From contig JAJLRJ010000005.1 in the NCBI GenBank assembly GCA_024195265.1, positions 35,589,605 to 35,653,604 on the forward strand: a stretch of 64,000 nt of DNA, written 5' to 3'. Made by a program: the position numbers and the translations under genes. This stretch comes from Dendrophyllia cribrosa (taxonomy: Eukaryota > Cnidaria > Anthozoa > Scleractinia > Dendrophylliidae). Positions 25,139 through 36,892 of the stretch are shown piece after piece. The notes under the pieces are model-generated. The model did no database searches. It had not been told where the DNA came from and saw only the letters and a program-made list of their open reading frames with translations. The stretch's first letter is position 1. Each line of letters begins with the position of its first letter.

Positions 25139-26348
25139 ATGAATTCTGTTAACTTTATTTTAGTTTTGATGTGCTTCACAACGGTATCACTTCAGAATGG
25201 AGCCGAATTTGGCCATCTACAAAGTGATTTACTCAAGCTGTTAGAAATCAAGGAAAAGCCGAGCATGTCACGAAGCAGGTCTCAAGTGCCTAAATATGTT
25301 ATGGACTTGTACAAGGAGCAAGCTCACGCCAGAGGTTTTACCAAGGTTGGCAAATCAGCTCCTGGAAAGACAATACGAACTTTCTTTCGAGGTATGTAAA
25401 TCTGACATTTTTGTTACAGTGTGAATTTTAAATATCATCGTGATTTGCATGGTTATTAACGTTGACTTTTATTTAGATATGAGAGTCAGCGACGATGAGC
25501 ACCGGTTCGTCTTCAACTTATCAGCACTTCAAGCAAAAGAAAAAATCCAGAAAGCAGAATTGAGGATATTTAAAAGACGTTCCAAGCTTGAGTCCACTCA
25601 CGGGTACTTTAAGGTGACAGTGAATCGCTTACATCGCAGAGCTGTGGACGGTGGCAGTAGCTGGAAAAGAAAGCAAACTGTAGTCGACACCAAACTGGTG
25701 AAATGTCGACGAGTTGGCGAGTGGATCGTGTTAAATGTCACCACAGCTGTAGCGTTTTGGAGTTCTTGGCCATCGCGAAATTTTGGTTTGTGGATTACAG
25801 TGGCAGGAATAGGAGTTCCACAGTCGGATTTCTACATTGCAACTGGTGGTAGGAAGGAGCCTATCTTGATCGTTTACGGTGTTAATGGCGAAAAGAACAA
25901 TCACAGAGCACTAAAAAATGCAAACGAGATTCCCAACGAAACACGGGATTCCTTCGAACAAAATACGAGATGGAAAAGAAAAAACGGCGATAGTTCTTTC
26001 GCGTCTGCGAGAAGTCGAAGATCGGTGGATGAGGAAAGGTGCGCAAGGCGCAAACTATTTGTGAAGTTTCGCGATTTGAAGTGGAACAGATGGATTATAG
26101 CGCCCCGTGGCTTCAGCGCTTTCTACTGCATGGGTACATGTCCAGAAATCATCGACAAGTTCTTCAACCCAACAAATCACGCTATAATACAAAACCTTCT
26201 TCATCACCGCTACAATAAAAAAATTCCAGCGGCTTGTTGCGTACCGACAAGTTTACACTCTATGAGCATGATGTATTTTGAACTGGATGGCAGCATTGTG
26301 CTAAAAGAATACTCCGGCATGGTGGCGTCAACATGCGGCTGTCGCTAA
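25139..26348 (+). CDS. Secreted TGF-beta superfamily ligand (nodal/BMP-like), two exons
   Basis: Exon 1 is 25139-25391 and exon 2 is 25477-26348 (TAA at 26346). The 85-bp intron has GTATGT and TTTATTTAG borders and a split Asp codon. Exon 1 encodes a signal peptide (hydrophobic FILVLMCF run, residues about 5-15) and the start of the propeptide. Near residue 275 a basic RSRRSV site should be cut by furin-type convertases, releasing a mature domain of about 110 residues. That domain has all seven knot cysteines: one before RRKLFVKF, YCMGTCP, AACCVP and the terminal TCGCR. WNRWIIAPRGFSAFYC is the family's wrist motif. FNPTNHAIIQ leans to the nodal/Vg1-GDF1 side of the BMP branch, but a cnidarian BMP paralog is possible. 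The propeptide is short for the family. A polyadenylation signal AATAAA is at 26704. Confidence 0.9.
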
Positions 26349-29246
26349 AACATTAGATTAATAGTGAGAACAAATTAAGTGTGAAAAAAACGTATTTATA
26401 TTGATAAATGGTGTTTTACACCCTAATACAATATTGGAAGATAGAGACCAAATCTAAGCAGACTGTTATATATTAAACCCGAGACAGATCTATATTGTCA
26501 ATAATGAAGTGAAATTTGAAGGACGAAGTGTAAAGGCTTGACTTTTTAACACTATAACACGGGAATCCGTACTAGCTAATAGAGCGCTGATATTTACATT
26601 TAAAACTACTTGTTGTGTTTCGGAGAACAGTTCAGTCACTGAAGAGTATGTTACAGTTAGAAGTTTGTAAACTAAAAATGGAACAGTGCAACCTATTATG
26701 AGCAATAAACAGCCTCGAGCGAGTACTGCTGTTCAAAGACAATTTTATTTATTTCCGGTCAGGCAGTAAGCCGCCGTCTATTTCTTGATAAATTTGCATG
26801 AAATTCAGACATGTCATATCACGGTTCTATAAACATGAATTCAATAAATTTAGTTGCGGGCACGAGCCGTTCCGCAATCACGTACAATGTTTAAATAGTT
26901 CAGCATTTGTATCTTTTCTTTCCGAAAGTTTCCTCTGTGTCACATAATTAATGTTAGTTTTCGTTAGTTTTCGTCAGTTTTAGCAAACAGCGCGGTGACG
27001 GATTTATACATTGTTTGAAACAGTTGTACTTGAAGGTCAAGAGGAAATTGTTGACTTTAGGATTAGGATATAGATTATGCAGTTCCAAGTGTTGTTCTGT
27101 GACATCTAATTGCGAGTCACTTAAACAAATATTGCGAGAGGATGTTTAGGGGCTTCTAGAACAAACATCAGTCTTGTTATATCGTGGCAAGATATTCAAA
27201 TTGTCATAGACAAAATAGCAAACAGAAAATAGGTTATGTAGTGTTTAATGCTTCGCGCGCTGAGCCGACCGATTGTTGGTCTACGTTTGCTACGCAAGCA
27301 CTAGCATCACTTGAAGGATAACAAATTTCCCTCGTTATGTTTCATCCGCAGTTCTATGCTATGCTTGCGTTGTCGTCGCCAGTGAAAACGTACTTGTACA
27401 AGGTGTAGCAGGTCATCTAAGAAATATACCGTTTTATAGGTCTATTGTCGCTATTTACAGTAAACAAAGTTATCCAGGTTATATCATAGAAAACGTGAAA
27501 ACATGGTTTCTCTTTTAATCAAAATGATTAAATACTGACCTCGATACACTAAAAAATTCGCGAAATGGGATAAGTCGGCAGACTGGCCAAAAAAAAACGG
27601 CTCTTGGCACCAACCATGTATAAAATAATAAGAGAAATAACGTTTATTTACAATGAACCCTTGCAGCCTGAGGACTGAATTACGGCGAATTACAAGAAAA
27701 TTTACAGGATATCTAAAAAACAGTTAACTCCTAAAAATTTAAACATACAGAGAGTCATTACAGTTGTAAAATAAGAACTTATGACTGATCATTAATTACC
27801 CCGGTATTATTATTTCTATTCTAGTTCACATGCAAACCTTCTGACCGTCACTATCTTGGAGAGTGCGACGAAGTTATAAATACTGTATTGAAATGTGTAC
27901 GGGGTAGTTTCTTGACAAACTGTTGTACTCCGTTGAGAATGGGAAAGTGAGCGGAATGGGAAAATGAAACAGCGGAGATACATTTACAAAGTCAGAATGT
28001 AAAGGCGAGAGACCGTCTTTATTTACAACAGAGCATTATTGATTATACCATAGGTACACTAGCTACGATTCGAAAAAGTCTGTTTCGTGAAACGGGAATA
28101 GTTTTGGCCAAGCAAATATGCATCCACGTTTGACATTTAAGTGCTTAATCGCTTTATTTGTGCGATGTCAATAAGGGTCAATGACAGGAAAGATGGATGG
28201 TGCCTGGGATATTAGAATGTTTTTTTTTTTCATCATCGCAGGTCGCTGGAATTAAGATTTTCCTTAGATGTATCCGATGAATCGATTACCTGGTTCTGTT
28301 TATATTTTTAATGTGGTTAATGACAAAATAAATGAATGAATGAATGTTTCACTTGACGCAATGAGAGCGCGCGCACATACTACCTTACATGGAAAATAAA
28401 AGTCTTTCGGGCTTGTTGATTGCAAATGACGTTTTTACGTGGACGCTAGAAGTTTACTGAAACCAAAACAAAAATAATTTTTATCTACCGCACACTCGAC
28501 AGAATAGAAACTGGTGTCAGATTAATCATAATTAACTTTTTTAACAGAACGTGCAGATTATCGAAAAAGTCATTTGATGGTCTTTTTATACTTGTTTACT
28601 CCGTCAAAAGACCTTCCCGACAGAAAAACTTACCGACATTTGGTTAAGCTTCAATTATTTTTCCGCAAATGAAAACACTGATAACTGACCCAGTTTTCGA
28701 TTTTTCCTAATTCAAGAATCGAATTAAGCTTATTGAAGAAATGTTTTAACAGCTTTTAAAAAAGCTAAGCTTAATTTTAGCGGTTTACATACTGTTGCAC
28801 ACAAGAAAAGAGCAATTCCATTTCCACTGTAGAAAGTCGTGATGAATGCGTCAGTTCTTTTGTTTCCAAGCTGCAAACTGAACCATTTCTTCATCTCAGT
28901 CTTTAATATGAACACCGCAAACAAATAAGCAAGAACATCGTCAGTTGAATTATAAATTCTCTCAAACAGTTCAGGTCAGTCCATTGTTAGACTTTTTTAA
29001 CAATCCAGCGTAACAAAATAGCTTTAAGGCAGTTTACTGGATCCATTTTGCTTGAAATGACTGCAAGAATTAGCTGACTATCGCAGCTCAAGAAAGACTT
29101 ATCAACTTTTACTCCTTCATTCAACTCAAGCGCCACAGCGCCACAATTTAGGCGCCTTTCGGTCGACTTTTCGTGCGGGTCATGTGCTATATGTCTTGAC
29201 TCAAACTTTCGTGTTCTCTGTGCGAGTCTTAGGGCCAGTTTATATG
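26349..29246. other. Intergenic region without a recognised gene
   Basis: 3' flank of the ligand gene followed by AT-rich DNA with (AATG)n near 28330-28345. I see no coding exon, RNA gene or clear transposon ends. Confidence 0.5.
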
Positions 29247-29600
29247 GGTTGTTTACCATTTACAGGGGAAAACCGGTTGGTCCACGGTTTGTGTAAATGG
29301 TAAGCAGAATTCCAGAAAGGGAAATTCCGTTTGAGATTGGCGTGTACCATTTACCATTTGACACCAGAAACAAGCTGAGTAACCACGCTTACGCATCAAA
29401 ACTGGCGCAGGGCCTGGAACTGGTAGATAAAAGCAAATGGTACACACATTTTCGTTCGGAAATTCCGGTTGGGGATTTTGGACTACCTTTCAAGAAATCC
29501 CGTTTTCCCGTGGAAATTTCCGTTCGGGAAGAAAAAAATCGTCTTCCCATTTACATTCCATCCGAAATTTCCGGATTTTTTGGGTAAATGGTAAACAACC
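29247..29600. mobile_element. MITE with GGTTGTTTACCATTTAC ends
   Basis: Inverted ends GGTTGTTTACCATTTAC and its near complement bound about 350 bp. The GTAAATGGTA motif recurs internally. Open frames inside are incidental. Confidence 0.7.
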
Positions 29601-29693
29601 ATGGTCTTGGGTACCCGAGACAACCCTCCTTCCCGAGACAACTTTGCCGAGCTTTATATGAGAAATGTTGTCTCTGCTGACCGAGTCAAAGTT

Positions 29694-31848
29694 TTTTTTT
29701 TTTTTTTTTTTTTTTGCAGTAGGGATCATCAGGAATTTAATTTTTTTTTTCTTACAATACATCTACATCAAGTGCTAAACTTACGATACATGTACGTTAC
29801 GTACTTATAATACATCTATATAACTTACTTACAATACATCTACATTACTTACTTACAATAAAAATGTGGAGCAGTTGTACATCGGTCAGGCAGGGGGATA
29901 TGTACAGAGAATTGAGGTATAAACATGTATATAGTAGAAGAGAATAATTTACTTTAATACTGTACTCAAAAATTTCCACTTTGATGGTAGAGCGCACGTG
30001 CTTCCTGAGTTAATCTCAATGTCATAAATCGATTTAAGATAATGCTGAAAACCTTTTACATTAGGCACAATTCTTTTTCTTTTACTAATCCATATATAAT
30101 TTCTTGCTAAAAGGCAGCAAAAATTGATCTGTGGATGATTTTTGGACGAGTCTGGCTTTAAACCAAGCGCGACAAGCATATCTATTGTATGATGTTCTGG
30201 AGTAATATTATGTAAAGTCAGAATTGCAGTTAAATTATGCCAGAAGGAGGCCACATTGGGACAAGACCAAAAGAGATGAAGTAATTTCTCAGGCTCCTCA
30301 GTACAAAAAGAGCAATTTGGGTTTTCTTCAATTCCAATTTTTGCAAGAAAGTCATTGGTTGCTATTCGTCTATGTAACAGTTTGTATTGAAATTCAAGGA
30401 TTCTGGCACTTTTAGTGTATTTAGCGGCAAGTTGGTAAGCTTCTGGCCAGTTAATTAAGTCCATAGAATTCAAGTTGCAATCCCCGAGCCATTTCTCATG
30501 GTTACGGATTGGAGACATAATCTTTGTGGAGAGTAGCTTAGTATAAACGAGTTTACTTGCACGATGGCATTTAGCTAATTTTGCCGCGAAGTTTTCATAG
30601 TTACTATTGTCTATATTAACACAGTTGTTTTTACCCGTGTTCCAAAGGGATTTCAGAGCTGACAAAAGTCCGTTGTATTTCAATGGGCAGACGTTAAGGT
30701 TGTATTTGTACTGTAATTGAGCTAATGATAAAAAGTTATTGGAGCCGTCTTTCAAATGTTTCACTTTCGTAATACCACTTTCAAACCATTCTCGATAGAA
30801 GATAGGACGGCTACCAATTCTTACAAGTGAGTTGTACCATAGAGATTGTTCAAGAAATTGTTTCTCGGACGTTATATGTTCCTCGAAATTAACTTCCGAC
30901 CAGATTGACAGTATCTCGTTTATGAAAGGACTCTTTAGCTTGAGATTCTCGACAGTGTCATTCCTGTTTAAGTTGCCTTCAAAAACTATGGTTCCTCCGT
31001 GTCTTTCAAGCTCAAGATCAAAGAAATATTTCCATTTTCCCTGGTTTTCTTTGTCCAGGTATTTTTTGATCCATGTAGCTTTTAGAGATTTGTTAAAGGA
31101 TTGTATATCTATCATTTTAAGTCCCCCATTGGAATAATCATTAACAATTATATGGCGTTTGATTTTATCTCCTTTTCCATTCCAGAGAAATTCATAAAAT
31201 AATTTGTTTACTTCCTTGATAACTTTTGCATTTGAATGTAAAGGAGAGAGTACATAGACGAGTTGTGAAGCAACTAAATTCTTTAGAACTGTTATTTTCC
31301 CAATTAAGGTAAGTCTGCGATATTTCCAGCAACTTAAAACATTTCGAACCTTATCTAGTTTTTCGCTATAGTTTAGAGATGCTGTTACTTCTGGGTCAAT
31401 TGAAAACCAAACTCCTAAAGCTTTAACTTTATCTTTGGGCCATTTAAAGTTTTTACCAGGTATAGATACTTCAGCGTTACCACAACTTGCTCCAATCCAA
31501 AAGGCTTCTGTTTTCTTGTCGTTAAGTTTTAAGCCAGAAATTTCATAGAAATCATCGAGTGTTTTTAAGGAAGCTATTAGAGATTCCTGTGTTCCATCTA
31601 GTATAAGCGTTGTATCATCTGCGTACTGACTTAGCTTGATTTCTTTGCTATTTACAAAAATACCTTTAATATTTTTATTTTCACGGATTTTTTTCGCTAA
31701 TATTTCAGCTGATAAAACAAACAAGTAAGGTGAGAGAGGGCATCCCTGCCTTACCCCTCTTTGAAGTTCAAAAAAATTACTTGCCCACCCATTATTTAAA
31801 ACACAGCTTTCTGGACGGTTGTAAAAAAGGTTTAGCCACTTCAAAATG
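29694..31848 (-). mobile_element. 5'-truncated LINE insertion with poly(A) tail and 13-bp TSD
   Basis: The 13-bp repeat CCGAGTCAAAGTT is at 29681-29693 and 31849-31861. The minus-strand element ends in a poly(A) tract (a T run from 29694) preceded by GTAAGTAAGT-type repeats in its 3' region (about 29745-29865). Target-primed insertion explains the duplication, the tail and the missing 5' half. Confidence 0.9.
29949..31844 (-). pseudogene. LINE reverse transcriptase, C-terminal two thirds
   Basis: An open frame of about 630 residues covers the last reverse-transcriptase palm blocks (GVRQGCPLSPYLF, then the catalytic YADDTTLIL), the thumb, and a C-terminal zinc-binding segment (CSFCTEEPEKLLHLFWSC) of the zf-RVT type. 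The endonuclease domain and the first RT blocks, including the first catalytic Asp region, are missing because the copy is 5' truncated. The frame itself carries no stop, so the insertion is fairly recent. Layout and motifs fit an L1/Tx1-like clade, though I cannot fix the clade by eye. It is not expected to be functional. Confidence 0.9.
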
Positions 31849-31904
31849 CCGAGTCAAAGTTGTCAAAGTTGACCCTACTTAAATATTAAAATCTAAATAC
31901 AGCT

Positions 31905-32031
31905 ATAGAGCGTTTTCACTCACGTGACCTTCAGTCCCGATGTTGGTGTTCCTAACAAAAGAAGTTAATTAAAATTCTTTTGTACGGGAACACCAATAGG
32001 GCGGCTATGACGTCAATTGAAAACGCTCTAT
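31905..32031. mobile_element. Short palindromic MITE
   Basis: Ends ATAGAGCGTTTTCA and near complement, about 127 bp, with internal complementary arms around AAGAAGTTAATTAAAATTCTT. Confidence 0.7.
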
Positions 32032-32410
32032 CGTATACCTGTTCTTTTGACTTTGTTTCATTCATTCGATCACTGTGGGCTTTGCTGATTTTCATTTTAC
32101 TTCTTTAATGCGAATTTGTGTTCTTAAAGCTAAAAACTTGGCTTTCCGTGACACGCAGAACGCCGTGAGTTGTCCCGGGTAGGCGAGCCAAAGTGTTTAT
32201 ATGAAAAAAAGGAGTCCCGCCTGCCAGGGTTACCCCACCTGCCGAGGCGAGACAACTCACCCAACCGACCGCCCTAACCTAAGGGCGGTCGCTAAAATTA
32301 GGTTTCTTAGGTTCTAAGAATTGGAGTTCGCGCTAGTTTTTCTATCTTTTTGCTGCTACACCGTGCTGACGAGACCCTACCAGGTCGAAACAGCTGTCCA
32401 CGGTTGCATT

Positions 32411-32782
32411 TAGGGCTGCAACGATACATTTTCTCACGATACGATACATATATCGATACAAGTGCCACGATACGATACATCATTACATACATTTTTCCAC
32501 CAACACGGGAAGACATTTTACGACGAACCGCATGTTTTTCCCGTGGGCGTGCAAGACTCTGTCAGCTGACAACTAATTATAAAAAATATGTGTCGGAAGC
32601 ATGCGAAGCTATACAAAGCAAGGATGGAACTTTTTTGTCCCTTTGTTTAATAAATAGCTATAAAAAGGCTTGGACTTGGGTAAGGATCAACAATCATAAT
32701 ATCGCGATATGTTGTTCAAATATCGATATTCGTATCGTGACAAAAAAATATCGCAGTTCACCGGTGTATCGTTGCAGCACTA
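32411..32782. mobile_element. hAT-type MITE with 8-bp TSD
   Basis: Ends TAGGGCTGCAACGATACA and its near complement TGTATCGTTGCAGCACTA are flanked by a perfect 8-bp duplication GTTGCATT (32403-32410, 32783-32790). Eight-base duplications and this terminus are typical of hAT transposons. No transposase. Confidence 0.85.
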
Positions 32783-33159
32783 GTTGCATTTTGGCTTTCA
32801 GTTTGGGCTCTATCATGTCGTTGTCGCGTTAAAGGGGCTATGTCGCAAGGTGAGTCTGCGCAATGAGTTCCTGTCATGTGACGTCACCTGACGTCACACA
32901 TAACAAATTTGTATTGTTCCCTCCCGGATCGCGGCAAGTTTTATCGCGCTTGCACTCGTGTCGAACCACGCGAGGTAAACAAACACACGATCGATTTCGC
33001 TTTTAAATTCCTCCCCAATTTCCACCACTACTGGAAGACATCGAATTTTTTGAAGGTACGACTAACAAATCGCAGAAATAATTTAACAAAAATCTAGCCA
33101 TGTAAATACTCTAACTAATTTGTAAACTTGAGATCTATCCTTCCACGCAATACGACGGG

Positions 33160-33320
33160 AGTAGTATGGGGCGTTGGGGGTCCGGGACCACCTGAATAAG
33201 CTACCAAACGCCCGAGTTACCGGCTCCCGCGGACTCATTGCATTCGTCCTGGGAGCCGGTAACTCGGGCGTTTGGTAGCTTATTCAGGTGGTCCCGGACG
33301 CCCCAACGCCCCATACTACT
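33160..33320. repeat. Long GC-rich inverted repeat
   Basis: Arms of about 68 bp, beginning AGTAGTATGGGGCGTTGGGG and ending with its complement, surround a spacer of about 20 bp. It lies 75 bp upstream of the YqaJ-like gene. It may be a fold-back transposon or a remnant of a terminal repeat. Confidence 0.75.
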
Positions 33321-33380
33321 ATTCTGTTTGCATGTGCTGATCCGGTACGAGACCACCAATTGGAGAAATCCCACCCCCTG

Positions 33381-33390
33381 TATATACCCA
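33381..33390 (+). promoter_or_regulatory. TATATACCCA promoter-like motif before the YqaJ-like gene
   Basis: TATATACCCA ends five bases before ATG 33396. It resembles the TATATATACAC motif placed just before the start codons in element A. Confidence 0.45.
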
Positions 33391-33395
33391 TCCAC

Positions 33396-34366
33396 ATGGC
33401 AAACGTGCAAGCTTTCAAGGACTTCCTGAAATCACGTGAGACTGGCCTGACTCAAAAGAGCGAAGAATGGGTCAAAGCCAGACAAAATACAATCGGTGCA
33501 TCGGAGATCTCTGCCTTGACAGGATTTTCGCCATTTGAGAGTCAGTCAAGTCTAATCCGCAAAAAAGTAAAGCCCATTGATATGAGCAAAAATGTGGCCT
33601 GCGCTTGGGGCACATTATTTGAGCCTCTAGTACGTGAATACTTTGAGAAGAAACATTCTGTCAAAGTTTTCGGACAGTCAATAAAATTCTTAATCAATAC
33701 CGTGATCAAATACAAACCGGCCTTGCTCTCAGTGGGGAGAGAGTTGACAAAGGCTTGTTTGTCGACGCCTATTTCAGAATGTGTTCTTTAAAGCAGCTTG
33801 GCCTTAGCCTTGAACACAATTCCTTACTTAACAAAGGGGTTGTACACAAAACAAAAAAACCATCAGCACTCGCATGTGGTATTTATCTTCTATCTTGCAA
33901 GCAAAAATTATTTCCAGATCAAACAAAATTACTTAACCTCGGCGCAACAAAATCAACAGCAATGTTTGAAAAAATTATGAGAGGAATTTCATCGGGAGAT
34001 ATCTTGTGTAGCGGTGATTGGTTTTATATGACATTTGATGAGGATCAGAAACTAAACGATTTAGAATTTTTGAAGGACATAAGCAGAAGGACATTCAGTG
34101 AAGATTGGCCCCCAAACTATTATAAGACAGTAGCCTTCTTCGCATGGAAGCTGCTGGACATAACAGAAATTTGGGAAACAAAGCAACCAAATTTCTTAGA
34201 AAATATTCACGAATCAGTCAAAAGTTTTCATGAAAACTTGTCAAAACAAAAACACCTTAACAAAACTAGCCCTATTGAAACCTTTGAAAACAACATCGGT
34301 GATGACAGAGCCCTGTTGGAAGGCTTTTTACAGAGCAGGCTGTCCCAGACAGCCCTTTTTGCTTAA
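33396..34366 (+). pseudogene. YqaJ-like viral recombinase/exonuclease, broken
   Basis: The first frame (to 33791) reads EWVKARQNTIGASEISALTG and then WGTLFEPLVREYFE. These are the hallmark N-terminal blocks of YqaJ/lambda-exonuclease-type PD-(D/E)XK nucleases used in viral recombination and end resection. The following region, where the catalytic Asp and Glu-x-Lys should be, is lost or scrambled around 33680-33770. The frame then changes and continues to 34366 (containing FFAWKLLDITEIWETK). The family is common in large DNA viruses and phages. Its TATATA motif suggests it belongs to, or was acquired with, element A. It could instead be an independent viral insertion. Confidence 0.6.
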
Positions 34367-35190
34367 AAGGGACATTTCGTGCCGCATATACAATATATTT
34401 CTTTGCCCGTCTCAGTCCTCCGCGGTCAGAAGACTTCGATATTCCTTCGACCGCCATTATTGTCAACTTTGGCCGATAAAATAGCGCCAGAGCTTCAATC
34501 TTGTTTAAATACACTGCAGATGTGGACGCAGTAACTTCGAGAAATGCCACCTAAAGTGTCGGAGTGAGAGAATCAGAAGAAAGTGAAAAAATCACCGGAT
34601 TTGCAGTTTGATAGATCGATCTACGATCGTGAGGAAACAGTTTCTTTGGCTTGTTTAATTGGTGATTCCTTCTGTGATGCTTCCAGGATGGATTCCACAA
34701 CTTCATATGTTATTTGTCTGACATTTTTCTCAATCTTACATGGTAAGAATAAAGTATTTTGGCTTTTATTGCCTTAAAACTGCATGTAGAATAAAGTATT
34801 TTTGCTCATGTAGAATAAAGTATTTTGGCTCATGCAGAATAGAGTATTTTGGCTTTTATTGCCTCAAAACCGCATGTAGAATAAAGTATTTTGGCTCATG
34901 TAGAATAAAGTATTTTGGCTTTTATTGCCCTAAAAACGCATGCGTATTGCTTCAATTTTTCAGTGTTAACCAAATCGAAACCACAAGTGGGAAGCGAATT
35001 CCCACATCCAGGTTGTGACCCCCTTCATATACGTTAGTCCTAAAAATGTCACTGACCACCCCTCATTTTTAGGACTAACGTATATGAAGGGGGTCACAAC
35101 CTGGATGTGGGAATTCGCTTCCCACCACAAGTAAGCGGATTGTTGACCTAACGCTAATAAATAGAAAAATCGCCCCATATATTCCTTAGT
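34367..35190. other. Repeat-filled gap between the nuclease and element A genes
   Basis: Holds a tandem array of AGAATAAAGTATTTTGGCT-type units at about 34745-34935 and the 139-bp fold-back at 34987-35125. No gene seen. Confidence 0.6.
34987..35125. mobile_element. Perfect fold-back element with 5-bp TSD
   Basis: Arms of about 60 bp beginning GTGGGAAGCGAATTCCCACA and their reverse complement. CACAA occurs on both sides (34982-34986, 35126-35130). Confidence 0.75.
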
Positions 35191-36108
35191 TCACAGATTT
35201 TGGTGAAGTCTAGGGAGGTGAAAGGTGGCCACTTTCTGAATCCCGTTTAAAGGCTTGTGCGAATGGTGAATTACAGAGTAGAGGGGGATGTCTTCCAGTG
35301 GACGGTACCCCCGGGTGAGCCCACCGGCACCCCCCTGCAAGGATTTTTGTCCCTTTTTTGGGTATGTCACGCAATGTGTCACGCGTGACAAGTAACGCAA
35401 TGTCACAACGTGACACATCTTTCCAAGCACGATCTGCCATTTTTGCTCGTGTTTCCACATTGAGTTTTGTGGAATTTGTAGCCAGAAATAATTGACAATA
35501 GCACGTTGTGGCTCTTTTAGTACTATCCCGTCTAAGATTTTGTAGGCAACAAATGGCACAGAGATTCTATCCGGTAGATGTTCTTCGATGAAATTGAAGG
35601 AATCATTTGCACCTTGTATTTCTTCGGAGGACAAGCAGGCGTAGGGTTCACAAATTTTCAGATGTTTGTTGAGATAGTTTTTGAAGTTGTAGCGTTTGGT
35701 GGGCCTTCTTTTTTTGGTCATTTTGTAATCACCACCATAGAGCTCGTTATAATCAAAGGTCACACCATCCAGAGGCTCTAGGAGCCCGCAGTTCTCACAG
35801 CAAAGTTCAGATGAAAACATCCTGAGGCTTAATTTGCCTTCGCAGTTTTGACAAGCTTTTATCCTTTCATTCAAAGGGTAGGTAGGTTGGGGTAGGTTGG
35901 GGTGGTATTGTGCCACGTGACAAAGACACTCCTTGATGTGATGAAGGCGTTCTGGCAGGCTTGAACGCCGTATTTCCTTGTTGTAGTTGCCGAGTGAGCG
36001 TAGGATGATAAATTTGTGTTCTTTATCCAGCTCATCGAGTTTGGCTTTGTATTCACCTTTAGTGTCCAAGCGTCGAACATCAGCCAGATGTTTAGCAAAC
36101 TTCTCCAT
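35191..36108 (-). CDS. VLTF3-like late transcription factor of element A, altered C-terminus
   Basis: The 305-residue frame starts MEKFAKHLAD. A four-cysteine zinc ribbon (CQNC, then CENCG) sits at about residues 87-110. It is followed by KRYNFKNYLNKHL and a helical segment with IEEHLPDRISVPFVAYKILD and NYFWLQIPQNSMWKHEQKW. This order, and the late aromatic/basic segment, match the pattern of viral late transcription factor 3 of nucleocytoplasmic large DNA viruses, where it drives late promoters. The last 75 or so residues are low-similarity sequence from a repeat-like GC-rich insertion (about 35230-35420), so the natural C-terminus is probably lost. It is the leftmost clear gene of A, transcribed away from the capsid genes. 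The assignment rests on motif pattern only. Confidence 0.5.
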   Translation of the reverse strand: MEKFAKHLADVRRLDTKGEYKAKLDELDKEHKFIILRSLGNYNKEIRRSSLPERLHHIKECLCHVAQYHPNLPQPTYPLNERIKACQNCEGKLSLRMFSSELCCENCGLLEPLDGVTFDYNELYGGDYKMTKKRRPTKRYNFKNYLNKHLKICEPYACLSSEEIQGANDSFNFIEEHLPDRISVPFVAYKILDGIVLKEPQRAIVNYFWLQIPQNSMWKHEQKWQIVLGKMCHVVTLRYLSRVTHCVTYPKKGQKSLQGGAGGLTRGYRPLEDIPLYSVIHHSHKPLNGIQKVATFHLPRLHQNL

Positions 36109-36186
36109 GGTCGTACACAGCCGTGTTGTCTATTCAATTGGGCGCAAATGATTTATCCTTCGAAATGTAGAGGTTAAATCCAGAAT

Positions 36187-36871
36187 TTAATCTCTCAAAT
36201 CGGACTTGGATGCTGCGGTGAGAAGATTTACCTTTTTTTGAAATTCTTGTTTGACTTTCTTGCGAAGTTCGTTTTTGAGTTTCTCGAGGTCTGGTGATTG
36301 TGTTTGAGTGGCAATATCTTTTGATGCCTTTACACCATCCCTGATTGCAGGCTTGAGTTCGTGATATTTTTCCACCTCACGAGTGATTATGGTGAATTCT
36401 GTATCACTGATCCTCTTGTCTTCCAGAGCTTTTGAGACCAGCTCATTGACAGAGTTGCGTTTAGCCTGGACCAGTGTGTAGATATTCTCGTGTTTAGTCA
36501 CTTTCCGCTCTAGCCGTTTGTTTGCAGTTGCAAAGCCAACTGAGGACAGCCCGCAAAGCGTGGCAAGGCCGGCAAGTGCGGGACTTATAACAATGCCTAA
36601 CCCGGTCAAGGCAGTGGCTAGGGCCCCTGATGACAGCCCAACAGAGCGACCCAAGCCCAACCGCCGAGTAATGAACTATTGATTGGGTCCGTTTGTATTT
36701 CTTTGCGACTTGCCTGTAGTGCTCGGCTTCGTCAGACAACTCCTTCAGCAAGTCAGAGATCTTTTTGAGCCGGAAGTCTTCTGCATTGATTTTAGTGATC
36801 TCACGCATAGGGTAGAGCGGTTGTGTCTCGCTGTATTCCGGAGCCGATGGAAGCACATTGGCAGAACTCAT
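36187..36871 (-). pseudogene. Hydrophobic membrane/virion protein of element A, frameshifted
   Basis: The first frame (start 36871) gives a Pro-rich N-terminus and a coiled-coil-like stretch (LLKELSDEAEHYRQVAKKY). Around 36640-36660 the reading shifts, and a second frame carries a Gly/Ala-rich double hydrophobic segment (GALATALTGLGIVISPALAG) and a charged coiled-coil tail. B has a protein of the same plan at 46559-47047, so this is a shared module protein whose function is unknown to me. It may be a membrane-active virion component. A TATATATATAT tract lies just upstream of its ATG. Confidence 0.6.
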
Positions 36872-36878
36872 GGCGGGG

Positions 36879-36889
36879 TATATATATAT
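36879..36889 (-). promoter_or_regulatory. TATATATATAT motif upstream of the membrane-protein gene
   Basis: The AT-alternating tract lies 7 bp upstream of the minus-strand ATG at 36871, in the same relative place as the motifs of the plus-strand genes of element A. Confidence 0.55.
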
Positions 36890-36892
36890 TTT

